From positions 1 through 64,000 of the forward strand of contig NZ_JAAGPD010000016.1 of assembly GCF_017104565.1 (NCBI RefSeq): DNA of 64,000 bases. Direction: 5' to 3'. Source of the stretch: Paraburkholderia sp. Tr-20389. Its GTDB lineage: Bacteria; Pseudomonadota; Gammaproteobacteria; Burkholderiales; Burkholderiaceae. Both the position numbers and the translations under genes were made by a program. The notes under the pieces were generated by a model that saw only the letters and a list, made by a program, of their open reading frames with translations, had not been told where the DNA came from and did no database searches. Below, piece after piece: positions 7,353 to 15,507 of this stretch; position 1 is the stretch's first letter; each line of letters opens with the position of its first letter.

Positions 7353-8276
7353 ATGAAAGCGATCGATCTGCGCGGTTTGGTCCCGGCCCCCGTTACCCCC
7401 TTTACCCGCAATGGCGCGGTGGATCACGCAGCAATTCAACGGCTGGGCTCCTGGCTCGGCAGCATCGAAGGTGTCAAAGGGCTGACCGTTCTCGGGCACG
7501 CTGGCGAAGGCACGTTCATGACGCAGAAAGAACAGGCTCAAGTCATCGAAAGCTTCGTGAAGTCTGTCGACGGCAAGATTCCGGTCATCGCCGGTATCAC
7601 GCTCGAAGGTACGCAAGTCGCCGTCGACGAAGCGAAGAGGGCCGTGGAAGCCGGCGCGTCGGCCGGTCTGGTTTATCCGTCGCACGGCTGGCTGCGCTTC
7701 GGTTACCAGAAGGGCGCACCGCAAGACCGCTACCGCGCCATCTACGAAGGCAGCGGCCTGCCGCTGATCCTGTTCCAGTACCCGGACGCAACGAAGGCGA
7801 CCTACAACCTCGAAACGCAACTCGAAATCGCCGCACAACCGGGCGTCTTTGCGATGAAGAACGGCGTGCGCAATATGCGTCGTTGGGATGTTGAGATCCC
7901 CATCATCCGTCGCGAGCGTCCGGAACTGCAGATCCTGACCTGCCACGACGAGTATCTGCTCCACACGATGTTTGACGTTGACGGTGCGCTCGTCGGATAC
8001 GGCGGCCTGGCTCCGGAGCCGCTCATCGAACTGATCAAGGCGGGCAAGGCGAAAGACTATAAGGCTGCTCGCGCGATCCATGACCGGCTGCTGCCCGTGA
8101 CGCGCAACGTCTACCACCGTGGCTCCCACATGGAAGGTACCGTGGCTCTCAAGCACGGCCTCGTGGCCCGCGGCATCCTCGAGCACGCCACGGTGCGCTC
8201 GCCGTTGCTGCCGCTCGCGGAGGGCGCGGACGTTGAAATCGCGGACGCGCTCCGTTCCGCTGGCCTCGTCGACTGA
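7353..8276 (+). CDS. DapA/NAL-superfamily aldolase or dehydratase
   Basis: This encodes 307 residues. The ATG at 7353 follows GGAGACG. It belongs to the (beta/alpha)8 Schiff-base lyases. The catalytic Lys is K169 in GVFAMKNG and the Tyr is Y143 in ILFQYPDATKA. The canonical GTTGE loop is GHAGEG here, and the tyrosine motif YNVP is QYPD. This is therefore not a typical 4-hydroxytetrahydrodipicolinate synthase, and a catabolic aldolase or dehydratase for a keto-acid is more likely. It is followed by an MFS carrier and a porin and faces a LysR gene, which supports a catabolic role. The substrate cannot be named. Confidence 0.8.
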   Translation: MKAIDLRGLVPAPVTPFTRNGAVDHAAIQRLGSWLGSIEGVKGLTVLGHAGEGTFMTQKEQAQVIESFVKSVDGKIPVIAGITLEGTQVAVDEAKRAVEAGASAGLVYPSHGWLRFGYQKGAPQDRYRAIYEGSGLPLILFQYPDATKATYNLETQLEIAAQPGVFAMKNGVRNMRRWDVEIPIIRRERPELQILTCHDEYLLHTMFDVDGALVGYGGLAPEPLIELIKAGKAKDYKAARAIHDRLLPVTRNVYHRGSHMEGTVALKHGLVARGILEHATVRSPLLPLAEGADVEIADALRSAGLVD

Positions 8277-8327
8277 TCCGGGAGCGGAACAACCACCGTT
8301 GGATGTATCGACGGTGAGCATAACGGT

Positions 8328-8345
8328 GACGCGCGAAAGCGCGTC
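8328..8345 (+). terminator. Short GNRA-loop hairpin after the DapA-family gene
   Basis: The stem GACGCGC / GCGCGTC has a GAAA loop. No T-run follows, so termination would be weak or factor-dependent. The hairpin may only separate expression of the aldolase and carrier genes. Confidence 0.35.
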
Positions 8346-8475
8346 GCCAATAACAAGATCGGGAAACGACCAAAAAAAAGCGCTACTTCGCGACTTACGA
8401 AGACAGAGGCGCGAGCGGTGCTTCAAAACAAGAAGAAAACCGGGGGCCCATAAAATGCAGCTTTTAGGAGACAGC

Positions 8476-9918
8476 ATGAACACCCCATCGACCGCCTACG
8501 GTGTCGGCCTTGGTCAATCCCCGAGCGACACGCGTCCCGTGAGCGAGCAACTACGTGCTGCGAATCTGCTTTTTCGCATCGAGAACGTGCCGTTTTGCAG
8601 GTGGCACACCAAGGCACGTATCGTCATGGGCAGCGCGACCCTCTTTGACGCATTCGACGCGCTTTCCCTTGCCTTCGTTCTGCCGGTACTGGTCGGTCTC
8701 TGGCATCTTTCTCCGAGCCAGATCGGCGTGCTGATCGCCGCCGGGTATCTTGGTCAGGTCGTAGGCGCGATGTTCTTTGGCTGGCTCGCCGAGCGACTGG
8801 GGCGTGTACCCAGCGCCACCATTACGGTGGGCGTTATGTCGGCAATGAGCGTTGTTTGCGCCTTCACCGGCAGCTTCCACATGCTGTTCCTGATGCGCTT
8901 TCTCCAAGGCATTGGTGTCGGCGGAGAAGTACCGGTAGCGGCGACGTACATCAACGAACTGTCTCAAGCCCATGGCCGGGGACGTTTCTTCATCCTGTAC
9001 GAACTCATTTTTCCCCTTGGCCTTCTCGCTGCCGCGCAACTCGGTGCTTTCATAGTCCCCCGCTTTGGTTGGGAATATATGTTCCTGATCGGCGGCATTC
9101 CTGGTGTCCTTGTGGCCCTCCTGATCGCACGCCTTCCTGAATCCCCGCGCTGGCTCATTTCACACGGGCGTTTTGACAAGGCGGAACGCATCATCGAGCG
9201 GCTGGAGGCGAGCACGACGAAGCGCAATCTCGATACGCAGACGCAGAAGGCCGAGGTTGACGACCGCGTGGTGAGCCTTCTGAACGGACTCCAGTCGAAC
9301 CGGAAGGGAACCTGGAGAGAACTGTTCTCGCCGTTCTACCGCGGACGCACCGTTGTCGTATGGTTGCTTTGGGCGAGTTCATACTTCGTCGCCAATGGGA
9401 TCAACAACTGGCTGCCGAGCCTCTACAAGACCGTCTACCACCTGCCTTTGCAGGATTCGCTTCACATGGCGTCGATCTCAAACGTGCTCAGTACGTGCGG
9501 CGTACTTGCGTGCGCATTGTTTATCGACCGGGTAGGACGCCGCCGCTGGGCAATGGCCTGTTTTATCATCAGCGGAGTCCTACTGGCCGCACTTGGTATC
9601 TATGGTGCCGGTAGCGCCTGGTCCGTGATGTTCCTTGGATCATCGGCCTACGCAGTAATGGCGACGACAACCGTCCTTCTGTACCTGTACACCCCGGAAA
9701 TCTATCCGACACGTATGCGCGCCATCGGCACCGGTCTGGCGACTTCCTGGCTGCGAGCAGCGTCTGCTGCTGCCCCCGCAATCGTGGGCGTCGTATTGAC
9801 CGGACGAGGCATCGCTGCGGTATTCGTCATGTTTGCCGCGGTCAGTGCGGTGGGCTTCTTCGTCGCTGCCCGAATGGTGGAGACGACCAATCGCGCGCTC
9901 GAAGAGATTTCCCCGTAG
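8476..9918 (+). CDS. MFS transporter, sugar/organic-acid porter type
   Basis: This encodes 480 residues from ATG at 8476, 5 nt after TAGGAG. It has the twelve hydrophobic segments expected of the major facilitator superfamily. The loop 2-3 signature is GWLAERLGRVPSA, the centre carries LPESPRWLISHGRFDKA, and the C-terminal half carries FIDRVGRRRWAM and LYLYTPEIYPTRMRAIGTG. PESPRWL and PEIYPTRMR are typical of the sugar-porter/AAHS-like branch and not of ACS carriers. It should sit in the inner membrane and import the substrate handled by the upstream DapA-family enzyme. About 200 bp separates the two genes, so an own promoter is possible. Confidence 0.88.
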   Translation: MNTPSTAYGVGLGQSPSDTRPVSEQLRAANLLFRIENVPFCRWHTKARIVMGSATLFDAFDALSLAFVLPVLVGLWHLSPSQIGVLIAAGYLGQVVGAMFFGWLAERLGRVPSATITVGVMSAMSVVCAFTGSFHMLFLMRFLQGIGVGGEVPVAATYINELSQAHGRGRFFILYELIFPLGLLAAAQLGAFIVPRFGWEYMFLIGGIPGVLVALLIARLPESPRWLISHGRFDKAERIIERLEASTTKRNLDTQTQKAEVDDRVVSLLNGLQSNRKGTWRELFSPFYRGRTVVVWLLWASSYFVANGINNWLPSLYKTVYHLPLQDSLHMASISNVLSTCGVLACALFIDRVGRRRWAMACFIISGVLLAALGIYGAGSAWSVMFLGSSAYAVMATTTVLLYLYTPEIYPTRMRAIGTGLATSWLRAASAAAPAIVGVVLTGRGIAAVFVMFAAVSAVGFFVAARMVETTNRALEEISP

Positions 9919-9937
9919 TAGCGCTCAATCCCTGACG

Positions 9938-9967
9938 GCTCCTTCCCCATGACTTAAGGGAAGGAGC
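9938..9967 (+). terminator. Hairpin after the MFS gene
   Basis: The stem GCTCCTTCCC / GGGAAGGAGC is 10 bp with a 10-nt loop, 20 bp after the stop codon. No U-tract follows. Position and stem quality suggest termination or mRNA 3'-end protection. Confidence 0.5.
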
Positions 9968-10093
9968 TACCTCGCGCCGTCACAGAGCATCTTCAGTGAC
10001 ACGCTAGCTGTAAGCCACCGCCCAAAAGTACTCGCTAAGTAGTACTGAGTGTGTGAGAAAAAAATCACAAAAATATCAATGGAGACAATCGCA

Positions 10094-11167
10094 ATGAAAA
10101 AGGCACAACGGATCACGGCCCGCCTTCCTGCACGTGCAGCCGGTCGGCTTGGAGTGACAGCGTTACTCTGCTCAGGCCTCGCATTGACTTTTGCCGGCGG
10201 CGCGCGAGCCGATAGCGGCTCGCAGGTCCAGCTGTACGGCCTGATCGGGACGTACGTCGGTAGTGTCAAGCGGAGCGACACGCCGCAGTCGACCGTACTG
10301 ATGGGAAGCGGTGGACTGACCACATCATTTTGGGGAATCGGGGGCAAGGAGGACCTTGGCGGCGGCCTCAGCGCGATCTTCGCCCTTGAGAGCTTCTTTC
10401 AACCGCAGAACGGTGCACTAGGGCGCAGTACGGCGGACCCCTTCTGGTCGCGCAACGCGTACATGGGCTTCAAAGGCGATTTTGGTCAACTCACTTTTGG
10501 GCGACATCGAAATCCCACCTATACCGCGGAATCCCTTGTCAATCCGTTCGGTTCATCCACTGTCTTCTCTCCGCTCGTTCTTCAGACGTTCGTGACCAAC
10601 TACGGGGCCACGATCATTGGAGATACGGTGTGGAACAACACTGCCAAGTACGTGACCCCGACCTACAAGGGTTTCGGCGCGACAGTGATCTACGGCCTTG
10701 GCGGCGTTGCGGGTTCTCCGGGTACCGCCAACCTCGGTGTTCACCTGAATTATCAAGGTCACGGTCTGACAGCCGTGCTGTCCGGCCAGCGTGTGAGGTA
10801 CACCGCGGCAGGGCCGGTCGGCGCGCAGTACGCCTATCTCGCGGGCGCCGCGTACGACTTCAAGCTTGCGACGCTGTACGGGGCGTGGGCGATGACAAGT
10901 GACGTGAGTACGCCGACGGGAAGTCACACCTACGAAGCGGGTTTGTCGATCCCTTTCTCGCCAGCCGACTTTCTGCTTGCAGAGTGGGCACGTACGCAGC
11001 GTTCGGGACCTACCCATGCGACCAACACCCTTCGCAACACCGCTTCGCTTGGTTACGACCACCTTCTCTCAAAACGAACGGACATTTACGCGATCTATTC
11101 TTACGACAAGCTGAGCGCCCACCCCACCGGCAACACGGTCGCGGTTGGCATTCGCCACACGTTCTAA
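10094..11167 (+). CDS. Outer-membrane porin (Burkholderia trimeric type)
   Basis: This encodes 357 residues from ATG at 10094, with GGAG nine nt upstream. A long signal peptide (basic start, LGVTALLCSGLALTFAGG, cleavage after ARA) leads into SQVQLYGLIGTYVGSVK. The family hallmarks are visible: GGLTTSFWGIGGKEDLGGGL, SRNAYMGFKGDFGQLTFGRH and a C-terminal aromatic end VGIRHTF recognised by the BAM complex. It should form a 16-strand general porin. It follows the aldolase and MFS genes on the same strand and probably completes their uptake route. It is somewhat shorter and more divergent than the other four porins here. Confidence 0.92.
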   Translation: MKKAQRITARLPARAAGRLGVTALLCSGLALTFAGGARADSGSQVQLYGLIGTYVGSVKRSDTPQSTVLMGSGGLTTSFWGIGGKEDLGGGLSAIFALESFFQPQNGALGRSTADPFWSRNAYMGFKGDFGQLTFGRHRNPTYTAESLVNPFGSSTVFSPLVLQTFVTNYGATIIGDTVWNNTAKYVTPTYKGFGATVIYGLGGVAGSPGTANLGVHLNYQGHGLTAVLSGQRVRYTAAGPVGAQYAYLAGAAYDFKLATLYGAWAMTSDVSTPTGSHTYEAGLSIPFSPADFLLAEWARTQRSGPTHATNTLRNTASLGYDHLLSKRTDIYAIYSYDKLSAHPTGNTVAVGIRHTF

Positions 11168-11541
11168 ATGCGATCCCGGTCGGCCGGCGCTCACTTAGTT
11201 GGACCGACCGGATGCTCCAACGGTTCGTCAGACATTCGGGTTCGATCAGCGCGTTCCGTTGATGGCGGATGCGCCGTCCTTACCAACTTGCCTGCGAGTG
11301 CCGGATGCACCCTCGGAAGCTGCCGTTCTTGCAACGCGAGCTTGAACGGCAGCAACGGGTCCGACACCGGTCCGATGACCGATCATCGTGAGCGTGATTG
11401 CCGTGATAACGGGGCAGTTATCTCGGCTTGGCTGTCGCTTCGCGATTGGTCGCGTCCACGATACCTTTCAGCGGGCGCCTGGTCATGCAGAATGAAGAGG
11501 GCAATCAAAGCCTCTGGTGGGGAAGTAAAGAACGGCGAAGT
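11168..11541. other. Gene-free stretch downstream of the porin
   Basis: The frames on either strand lack start signals and family resemblance. The stretch leads into the strong hairpin at 11542. No repeat or mobile remnant was recognised. Confidence 0.45.
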
Positions 11542-11575
11542 GAAGGGGTAGATAGTTGGGGCTATCTACCCCTTC
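11542..11575 (+). terminator. Strong 14-bp hairpin
   Basis: The arms GAAGGGGTAGATAG and CTATCTACCCCTTC pair perfectly around TTGGGG. A seven-T run follows about 12 nt beyond the stem (ATTTTTTTAG). It lies far downstream of the porin and upstream of the HU gene, so it could end an untranslated RNA or block read-through in either direction. Confidence 0.6.
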
Positions 11576-11746
11576 ATTTCTGGACATTTTTTTAGCTAAC
11601 AAATTACTCCATTAACGGGGCAGCCGGTCGGCGGTGCGCAGCACGCGCGTCCGGCAGGCTTCGTTCGCGACTGCCGTGCGCCGATTGCGCGGAGCCACGC
11701 GGATCGGGTAGGGTGACGGCATCCATCACGACCAGCAGGAGCCCCC

Positions 11747-12025
11747 ATGAACAAGCAGGACCTCATTGACGCCGTCGCCGCTGAAACCGGCTCGAGCAAG
11801 GCCGCCGCCGCCGACACGCTCGACGCGCTGATCGGCGCGATCACCACCGCGGTCACGCAGGGCGAGACTGTGCAGCTGATCGGCTTCGGGTCGTTTTCGA
11901 CGGGTCAACGTGCCGCGCGCGTTGGCCGCAATCCGTCCACCGGCGAAGAAATCCAGATCGCTGCGGCAAAGACGGTGAAGTTCACCGCTGGCAAGGCGTT
12001 CAAGGACGCGCTGAACGGCCAGTAA
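11747..12025 (+). CDS. HU/IHF-family DNA-binding protein
   Basis: This encodes 92 residues with AGGAG just before the ATG at 11747. The full HU fold is visible: helical N-terminus [40 protein letters not shown] (the DNA-bending arm with R-x-x-R-N-P-x-T-G) and the closing [19 protein letters not shown] proteins bend and compact DNA as dimers and support replication and recombination. This copy lies outside the usual lon-hupB context and is probably an accessory, replicon-specific paralogue. It appears monocistronic. Confidence 0.93.
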   Translation: MNKQDLIDAVAAETGSSKAAAADTLDALIGAITTAVTQGETVQLIGFGSFSTGQRAARVGRNPSTGEEIQIAAAKTVKFTAGKAFKDALNGQ

Positions 12026-12357
12026 CCGTCAGCGCGTTGAGTCGTTGAGTTGAGCGTTGCCACCGGTCCAGCCAGTTTCCCCATGGGCTGAGATGGGCTG
12101 GACCACTGTCACGCCGAGCACATAGGCCGTTTGATTGAGATCGCGGCATCCGCGGCCTGTGGAGCCGGCGACAGTCGGCAAGGGAGGGTGGCCGCGAGGG
12201 CCGGCAAATTCGGCCTTCCGTAGCAGTCGGCGATCAGGGATCACCGTGGCCCGGGCCATGGCGTGCACCGGGCCGACCGCAGTGCTGACACTGCGCGCCA
12301 GGTTCGGGCTTGGCTACAATAGGGGTACCGATCAGCCATGGCCGTTGACTACATCAC
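12026..12357. other. Gene-free stretch, 332 bp
   Basis: No gene, repeat or terminator is supported. Short open frames on both strands lack ribosome-binding sites. Confidence 0.4.
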
Positions 12358-12816
12358 ATGAGTTCAAAGCGAGGTCCGGGCAGCGCGAGCCGGCCCAGAC
12401 GTCCCCTTTCGAAAGCAATGTTGCTACCCATGGACGCGACGTCCGCGCGGGAGCAGTCGCTGTCCTATCATCTGGCGCTTGCGACGTGTCGGAGTGGTCA
12501 CGGGAACAGCTATCTGTTCAACGAACTGATGCGCACCGTGTATGTCGCGTGGTTTCTCCAGCGGGCGGGGTACGGTGACGAACCCGTCGCCCTGTACAAG
12601 CGGGCCGAGTATGCGGTCGAAGCGGCGCTCACGCTTGCGCATGAATCGGGCGAATGGCTGCTCGCAGACGAGGCGTTACCGGTTTTTGAGAAACTGCTCG
12701 CGCTGCATGACTCGCAACTGACAGTTGTGCCGCTGCATAAGGTCATTGACGCCGAGCGGCAGCTCGCACGGTTCCTTCACGGAACAGCCAGTTCGCCCAT
12801 TCCCGAAACAGATTGA
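12358..12816 (+). CDS. Hypothetical protein, all-helical
   Basis: This encodes 152 residues from ATG at 12358. Internal starts at 12418 or 12430 would give a core beginning near LLPMDATSAREQSLSYHLAL and are quite possible, because the first 20 residues are basic and low in structure. The core is rich in Ala/Leu/Glu helices (FNELMRTVYVAWFLQRAGYG, YKRAEYAVEAALTLAHESGE) and may be a four-helix bundle. Small proteins of this kind are common in Burkholderia accessory DNA. I cannot assign a function. Confidence 0.6.
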   Translation: MSSKRGPGSASRPRRPLSKAMLLPMDATSAREQSLSYHLALATCRSGHGNSYLFNELMRTVYVAWFLQRAGYGDEPVALYKRAEYAVEAALTLAHESGEWLLADEALPVFEKLLALHDSQLTVVPLHKVIDAERQLARFLHGTASSPIPETD

Positions 12817-13159
12817 ACCGTGCCGGCAACCGGACACGTCATCAAGGATTCGCATTCGCCGCACTTTGCTGAAAAGCCAGACCGATGACCTGCCGCCGCT
12901 AATTATGAAGCGCGGTTCAAGCGGGCGGCGGTGTCACGCGAACTCGCTGCGCTTTGACAACGGGAGCAGCGTTCGACGAGGCATTTTCAGTATTGCTTCA
13001 ACAGCGATCAGCTAACGACACCCTCCACGGTGCAATCGCTTACAAGGGTTGAAACGCGCAGATTAAACAAAATTTCATTCCAGCATAACGATGTTTCAGA
13101 ATCGGGCGTACACATGCGCGACATAATGCTCGCAACACGAATCGCGCGAGGAGCCAATC
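12817..13159. other. Gene-free stretch, 343 bp
   Basis: This intergenic DNA between two hypothetical genes is less GC-rich toward its right end (13050-13110). That part probably carries the promoter of the gene at 13160. No defined site was recognised. Confidence 0.4.
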
Positions 13160-13534
13160 ATGCAGCGTCCAATGAGTGTCGAACTGGTCAACGAATACGG
13201 CAGACACACGGTACGCATTGCCATTGACGAGTCTGCCGTGCTGCTCGACCCGAGCGATGTCGACGCGGTGATCCGGCATCTCAGCTACCTCCGGGCAGCG
13301 ATGCGACCCGAAATTGAAAAGGAGCCGTCGCGGATGCATCAATATGTGATTGAGATGGATCCGTGCTGGCACTCCGAGAAGCATCCTCTTTATGACGGCG
13401 CCGTACTCATTCTTCGTCACAGCGGACTCGGCTGGGCGGGGTTTGCTTTGCCAACTCAGAGCATGCAAAAGTTGCGCGATGTGTTGACCGAGCATCTCGA
13501 AGCATTGGCAGAAGAGCACTGCCTGCCAAACTAG
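13160..13534 (+). CDS. Hypothetical protein
   Basis: This encodes 124 residues. The ATG at 13160 follows GAGGAG at 13148-13153, a good ribosome-binding site. The first half (MSVELVNEYGRHTVRIAIDE, then LLDPSDVDAVIRHLSYLRAA) looks like a small alpha/beta domain. The second half ends in a long helix (MQKLRDVLTEHLEALAEEHC). No signal peptide, membrane segment or known motif was seen. It stands alone between intergenic regions. Confidence 0.6.
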   Translation: MQRPMSVELVNEYGRHTVRIAIDESAVLLDPSDVDAVIRHLSYLRAAMRPEIEKEPSRMHQYVIEMDPCWHSEKHPLYDGAVLILRHSGLGWAGFALPTQSMQKLRDVLTEHLEALAEEHCLPN

Positions 13535-13672
13535 CCGCTTTGAGCCCTGACGCATGATACGCGCCGCGCTCAACGAGCGACGGACGTCGACGCGCTAGTG
13601 CGCGAACACTGTCGATCACTCGGACGACCATACAACGAGCCACAAGATGGCCTGTTATATGGGCGTCTTTTT

Positions 13673-13687
13673 TTGTCCCCGGGACAA
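13673..13687. promoter_or_regulatory. Perfect palindrome TTGTCCC-C-GGGACAA
   Basis: The site has 7-bp arms around one base, about 100 bp upstream of the LysR gene and preceded by a run of T (13668-13674). It could be an operator, or the foot of a minus-strand hairpin. The protein that might bind it is unknown. Confidence 0.4.
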
Positions 13688-13736
13688 CGTGCAAACGCGA
13701 AATTAAAAAACACTTAATGAAGGTGGTAGCCGGCGT

Positions 13737-13749
13737 TCATTGGCAATGA
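13737..13749. promoter_or_regulatory. LysR-type box TCATT-GGC-AATGA
   Basis: This perfect dyad matches the T-N11-A rule for LysR-family sites. It lies 41 bp upstream of the LysR start at 13790, where an autoregulatory site is expected. Binding is inferred. Confidence 0.45.
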
Positions 13750-13789
13750 CTCAAGATTCGGAGGTCACTGACTAAACGCAATTGCCACC

Positions 13790-14713
13790 ATGAACCAACT
13801 TCAAGCGATGCGCGTCTTTACCCGGGTCGTCGAACTGACGAGCTTCAGTCTCGCTGGAAAACAGCTCGGAATCTCGGCAGCGGCAGTCACTCGCAGCATC
13901 GGTATGCTAGAAGCGCATCTGAACACGCGTCTGCTCAACCGGAATACGCGAAACCTCTCACTCACCGACGCAGGTCGCGACTATCTCGACGGATGTCGGG
14001 ACATCATCGACCGTCTCGATACGATGGAGTCGAGCCTTGTTCAAGCGACACGCGATCTGCGCGGCACGCTGCGCATTGCGAGTGTCGCGACATACGGGCA
14101 CGCAGGTCTTGCACCGTTGCTCGCTGCGTACCGGGCACTTCATGACGGGGTAACGTTCGAGGTCACCACTTTCGAGTTCGACATTGATCTTATCGAAGGC
14201 GGCTTCGACGTGTGCTTTACCGACACGCCCGATCTGTTCGGGTCCACGTTGGTGAGTCGCCCCCTTAGCCGGATGCGTGAGGTTGTCGTGGCAACGCCGA
14301 CATACCTGGCGCGGCATGAGCGACCGAGAAATCCTTCTGACCTCAATCATCATGCGCTGATCGGGAGATCGGATGGTGCTTCGCGCAACTGGGAATTTGT
14401 CGATGGGGAGGGTGCCTATCGCATCAGCGCGGCCGGGGCGCTGACGTCAAACAGCTACGGGATGGTGAGGGCGACAGCGCTACAGCACATGGGGGTCGCA
14501 CTGCTGCCGCATGCGACGGTGGAAGAGGACCTTCAGCGCGGTACTCTCGTGCCGCTACTGGAACAGTTCGATATCGGTGCCAGCCAACGGCATCTGTCGA
14601 TTCTCTATGCTGCGCCTGCGCAGTTATCGATGAAAGTACGCAGTTTCGTCGACTTTGTGGTTGCCCAATACCGCACGCCGGATCGTCAAACGGCTCTTCG
14701 GGTTGTCGCGTGA
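13790..14713 (+). CDS. LysR-family transcriptional regulator
   Basis: This encodes 307 residues. The N-terminal helix-turn-helix is MNQLQAMRVFTRVVELTSFS, then LAGKQLGISAAAVTRSIGML. The effector domain carries the usual DVCFTDTPDLFGSTLVSRPL region. The sequence resembles the branch of LysR proteins that often control efflux or stress genes (AAVTRSIGMLEAHLNTRLLN). The gene lies 22 bp upstream of the response regulator at 14736 on the same strand, so the two are probably one transcript. Its likely target is the efflux operon downstream. Confidence 0.92.
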   Translation: MNQLQAMRVFTRVVELTSFSLAGKQLGISAAAVTRSIGMLEAHLNTRLLNRNTRNLSLTDAGRDYLDGCRDIIDRLDTMESSLVQATRDLRGTLRIASVATYGHAGLAPLLAAYRALHDGVTFEVTTFEFDIDLIEGGFDVCFTDTPDLFGSTLVSRPLSRMREVVVATPTYLARHERPRNPSDLNHHALIGRSDGASRNWEFVDGEGAYRISAAGALTSNSYGMVRATALQHMGVALLPHATVEEDLQRGTLVPLLEQFDIGASQRHLSILYAAPAQLSMKVRSFVDFVVAQYRTPDRQTALRVVA

Positions 14714-14735
14714 CTAGAGGGGAGATGGAATTGAT

Positions 14736-15410
14736 ATGCCTAGAATTCTGACCATAGAAGACGACCATCTGATCGCGAATGACATAGCAGGAACATTGCG
14801 CGCGCACGGCTTCATCGTCGACGTCGCGAACACCGGGCGCGAGGGCATGGGCAAGGTGATGGCTGACGACTACGATCTTGTGACGCTCGATCGCATGCTG
14901 CCCGATCTTGATGGCCTGACGATAATCTCGACAATGCGTGGCATCGGCATGGAGACGCCGGTGCTGGTGATGAGCGCAATGTCTGATGTCGACGAACGCG
15001 TGAAAGGTTTACGCGCCGGCGGTGACGATTACCTCACAAAGCCCTTTGCACCCGACGAAATGGTGGCACGGATAGAGGTTCTCCTTCGCCGCAAGCCCGC
15101 CGGAGCGAAATCCGAAACGGTGCTTACGCTCGGGACGTTACAGCTTGATCTTATGCGCAGACGGGTGACGAACCGCGGCATCGAACTCGAACTTCAACCG
15201 ACTGAGTTCCGCGTGCTCGAATTCATGATGCGCAACTCAGGCCAGGTGCTCACGCGCACGATGATTTTTGAAGCCGTGTGGGGCTGCCGCTTCGATCCCG
15301 GTACAAATCTGATCGACGTCCACGTGGGTCGCCTGCGCAAGAAGGTCGATGTCCCCGGTGAACGCCCGATGATCCGCACGATACGGGGCGCGGGATATCT
15401 GATCGGCTAA
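14736..15410 (+). CDS. OmpR-type response regulator, no adjacent kinase
   Basis: This encodes 224 residues. The receiver domain has acidic residues D9/D10, phospho-acceptor D52 in VTLDRMLPDLDG and K102 in DDYLTKPF, so it should be phosphorylatable. The winged-helix effector domain starts near residue 130 and contains LQPTEFRVLEFMM and LIDVHVGRLRKK. It is closely similar to the regulator at 27031 (for example VDERV.GLRAGGDDYLTKPF). That protein has its own kinase and this one does not, so phosphorylation by that kinase is a reasonable idea. An RND permease gene starts 97 bp downstream. A role in efflux control is inferred from position. Confidence 0.9.
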   Translation: MPRILTIEDDHLIANDIAGTLRAHGFIVDVANTGREGMGKVMADDYDLVTLDRMLPDLDGLTIISTMRGIGMETPVLVMSAMSDVDERVKGLRAGGDDYLTKPFAPDEMVARIEVLLRRKPAGAKSETVLTLGTLQLDLMRRRVTNRGIELELQPTEFRVLEFMMRNSGQVLTRTMIFEAVWGCRFDPGTNLIDVHVGRLRKKVDVPGERPMIRTIRGAGYLIG

Positions 15411-15507
15411 TCGCCGACTAAAAACATTTTCATTTTTCTAGTAGCGCGGTGTTAGCGCCTGCCCGGCAGAATCTTGACCGCGTCTCACTAAAACGGAACC
15501 GTTTCCG

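Noticed and set aside
7314-8483. A 389-codon minus-strand open frame
   Set aside because: It is antisense to the DapA-family gene, whose catalytic residues are intact on the plus strand.
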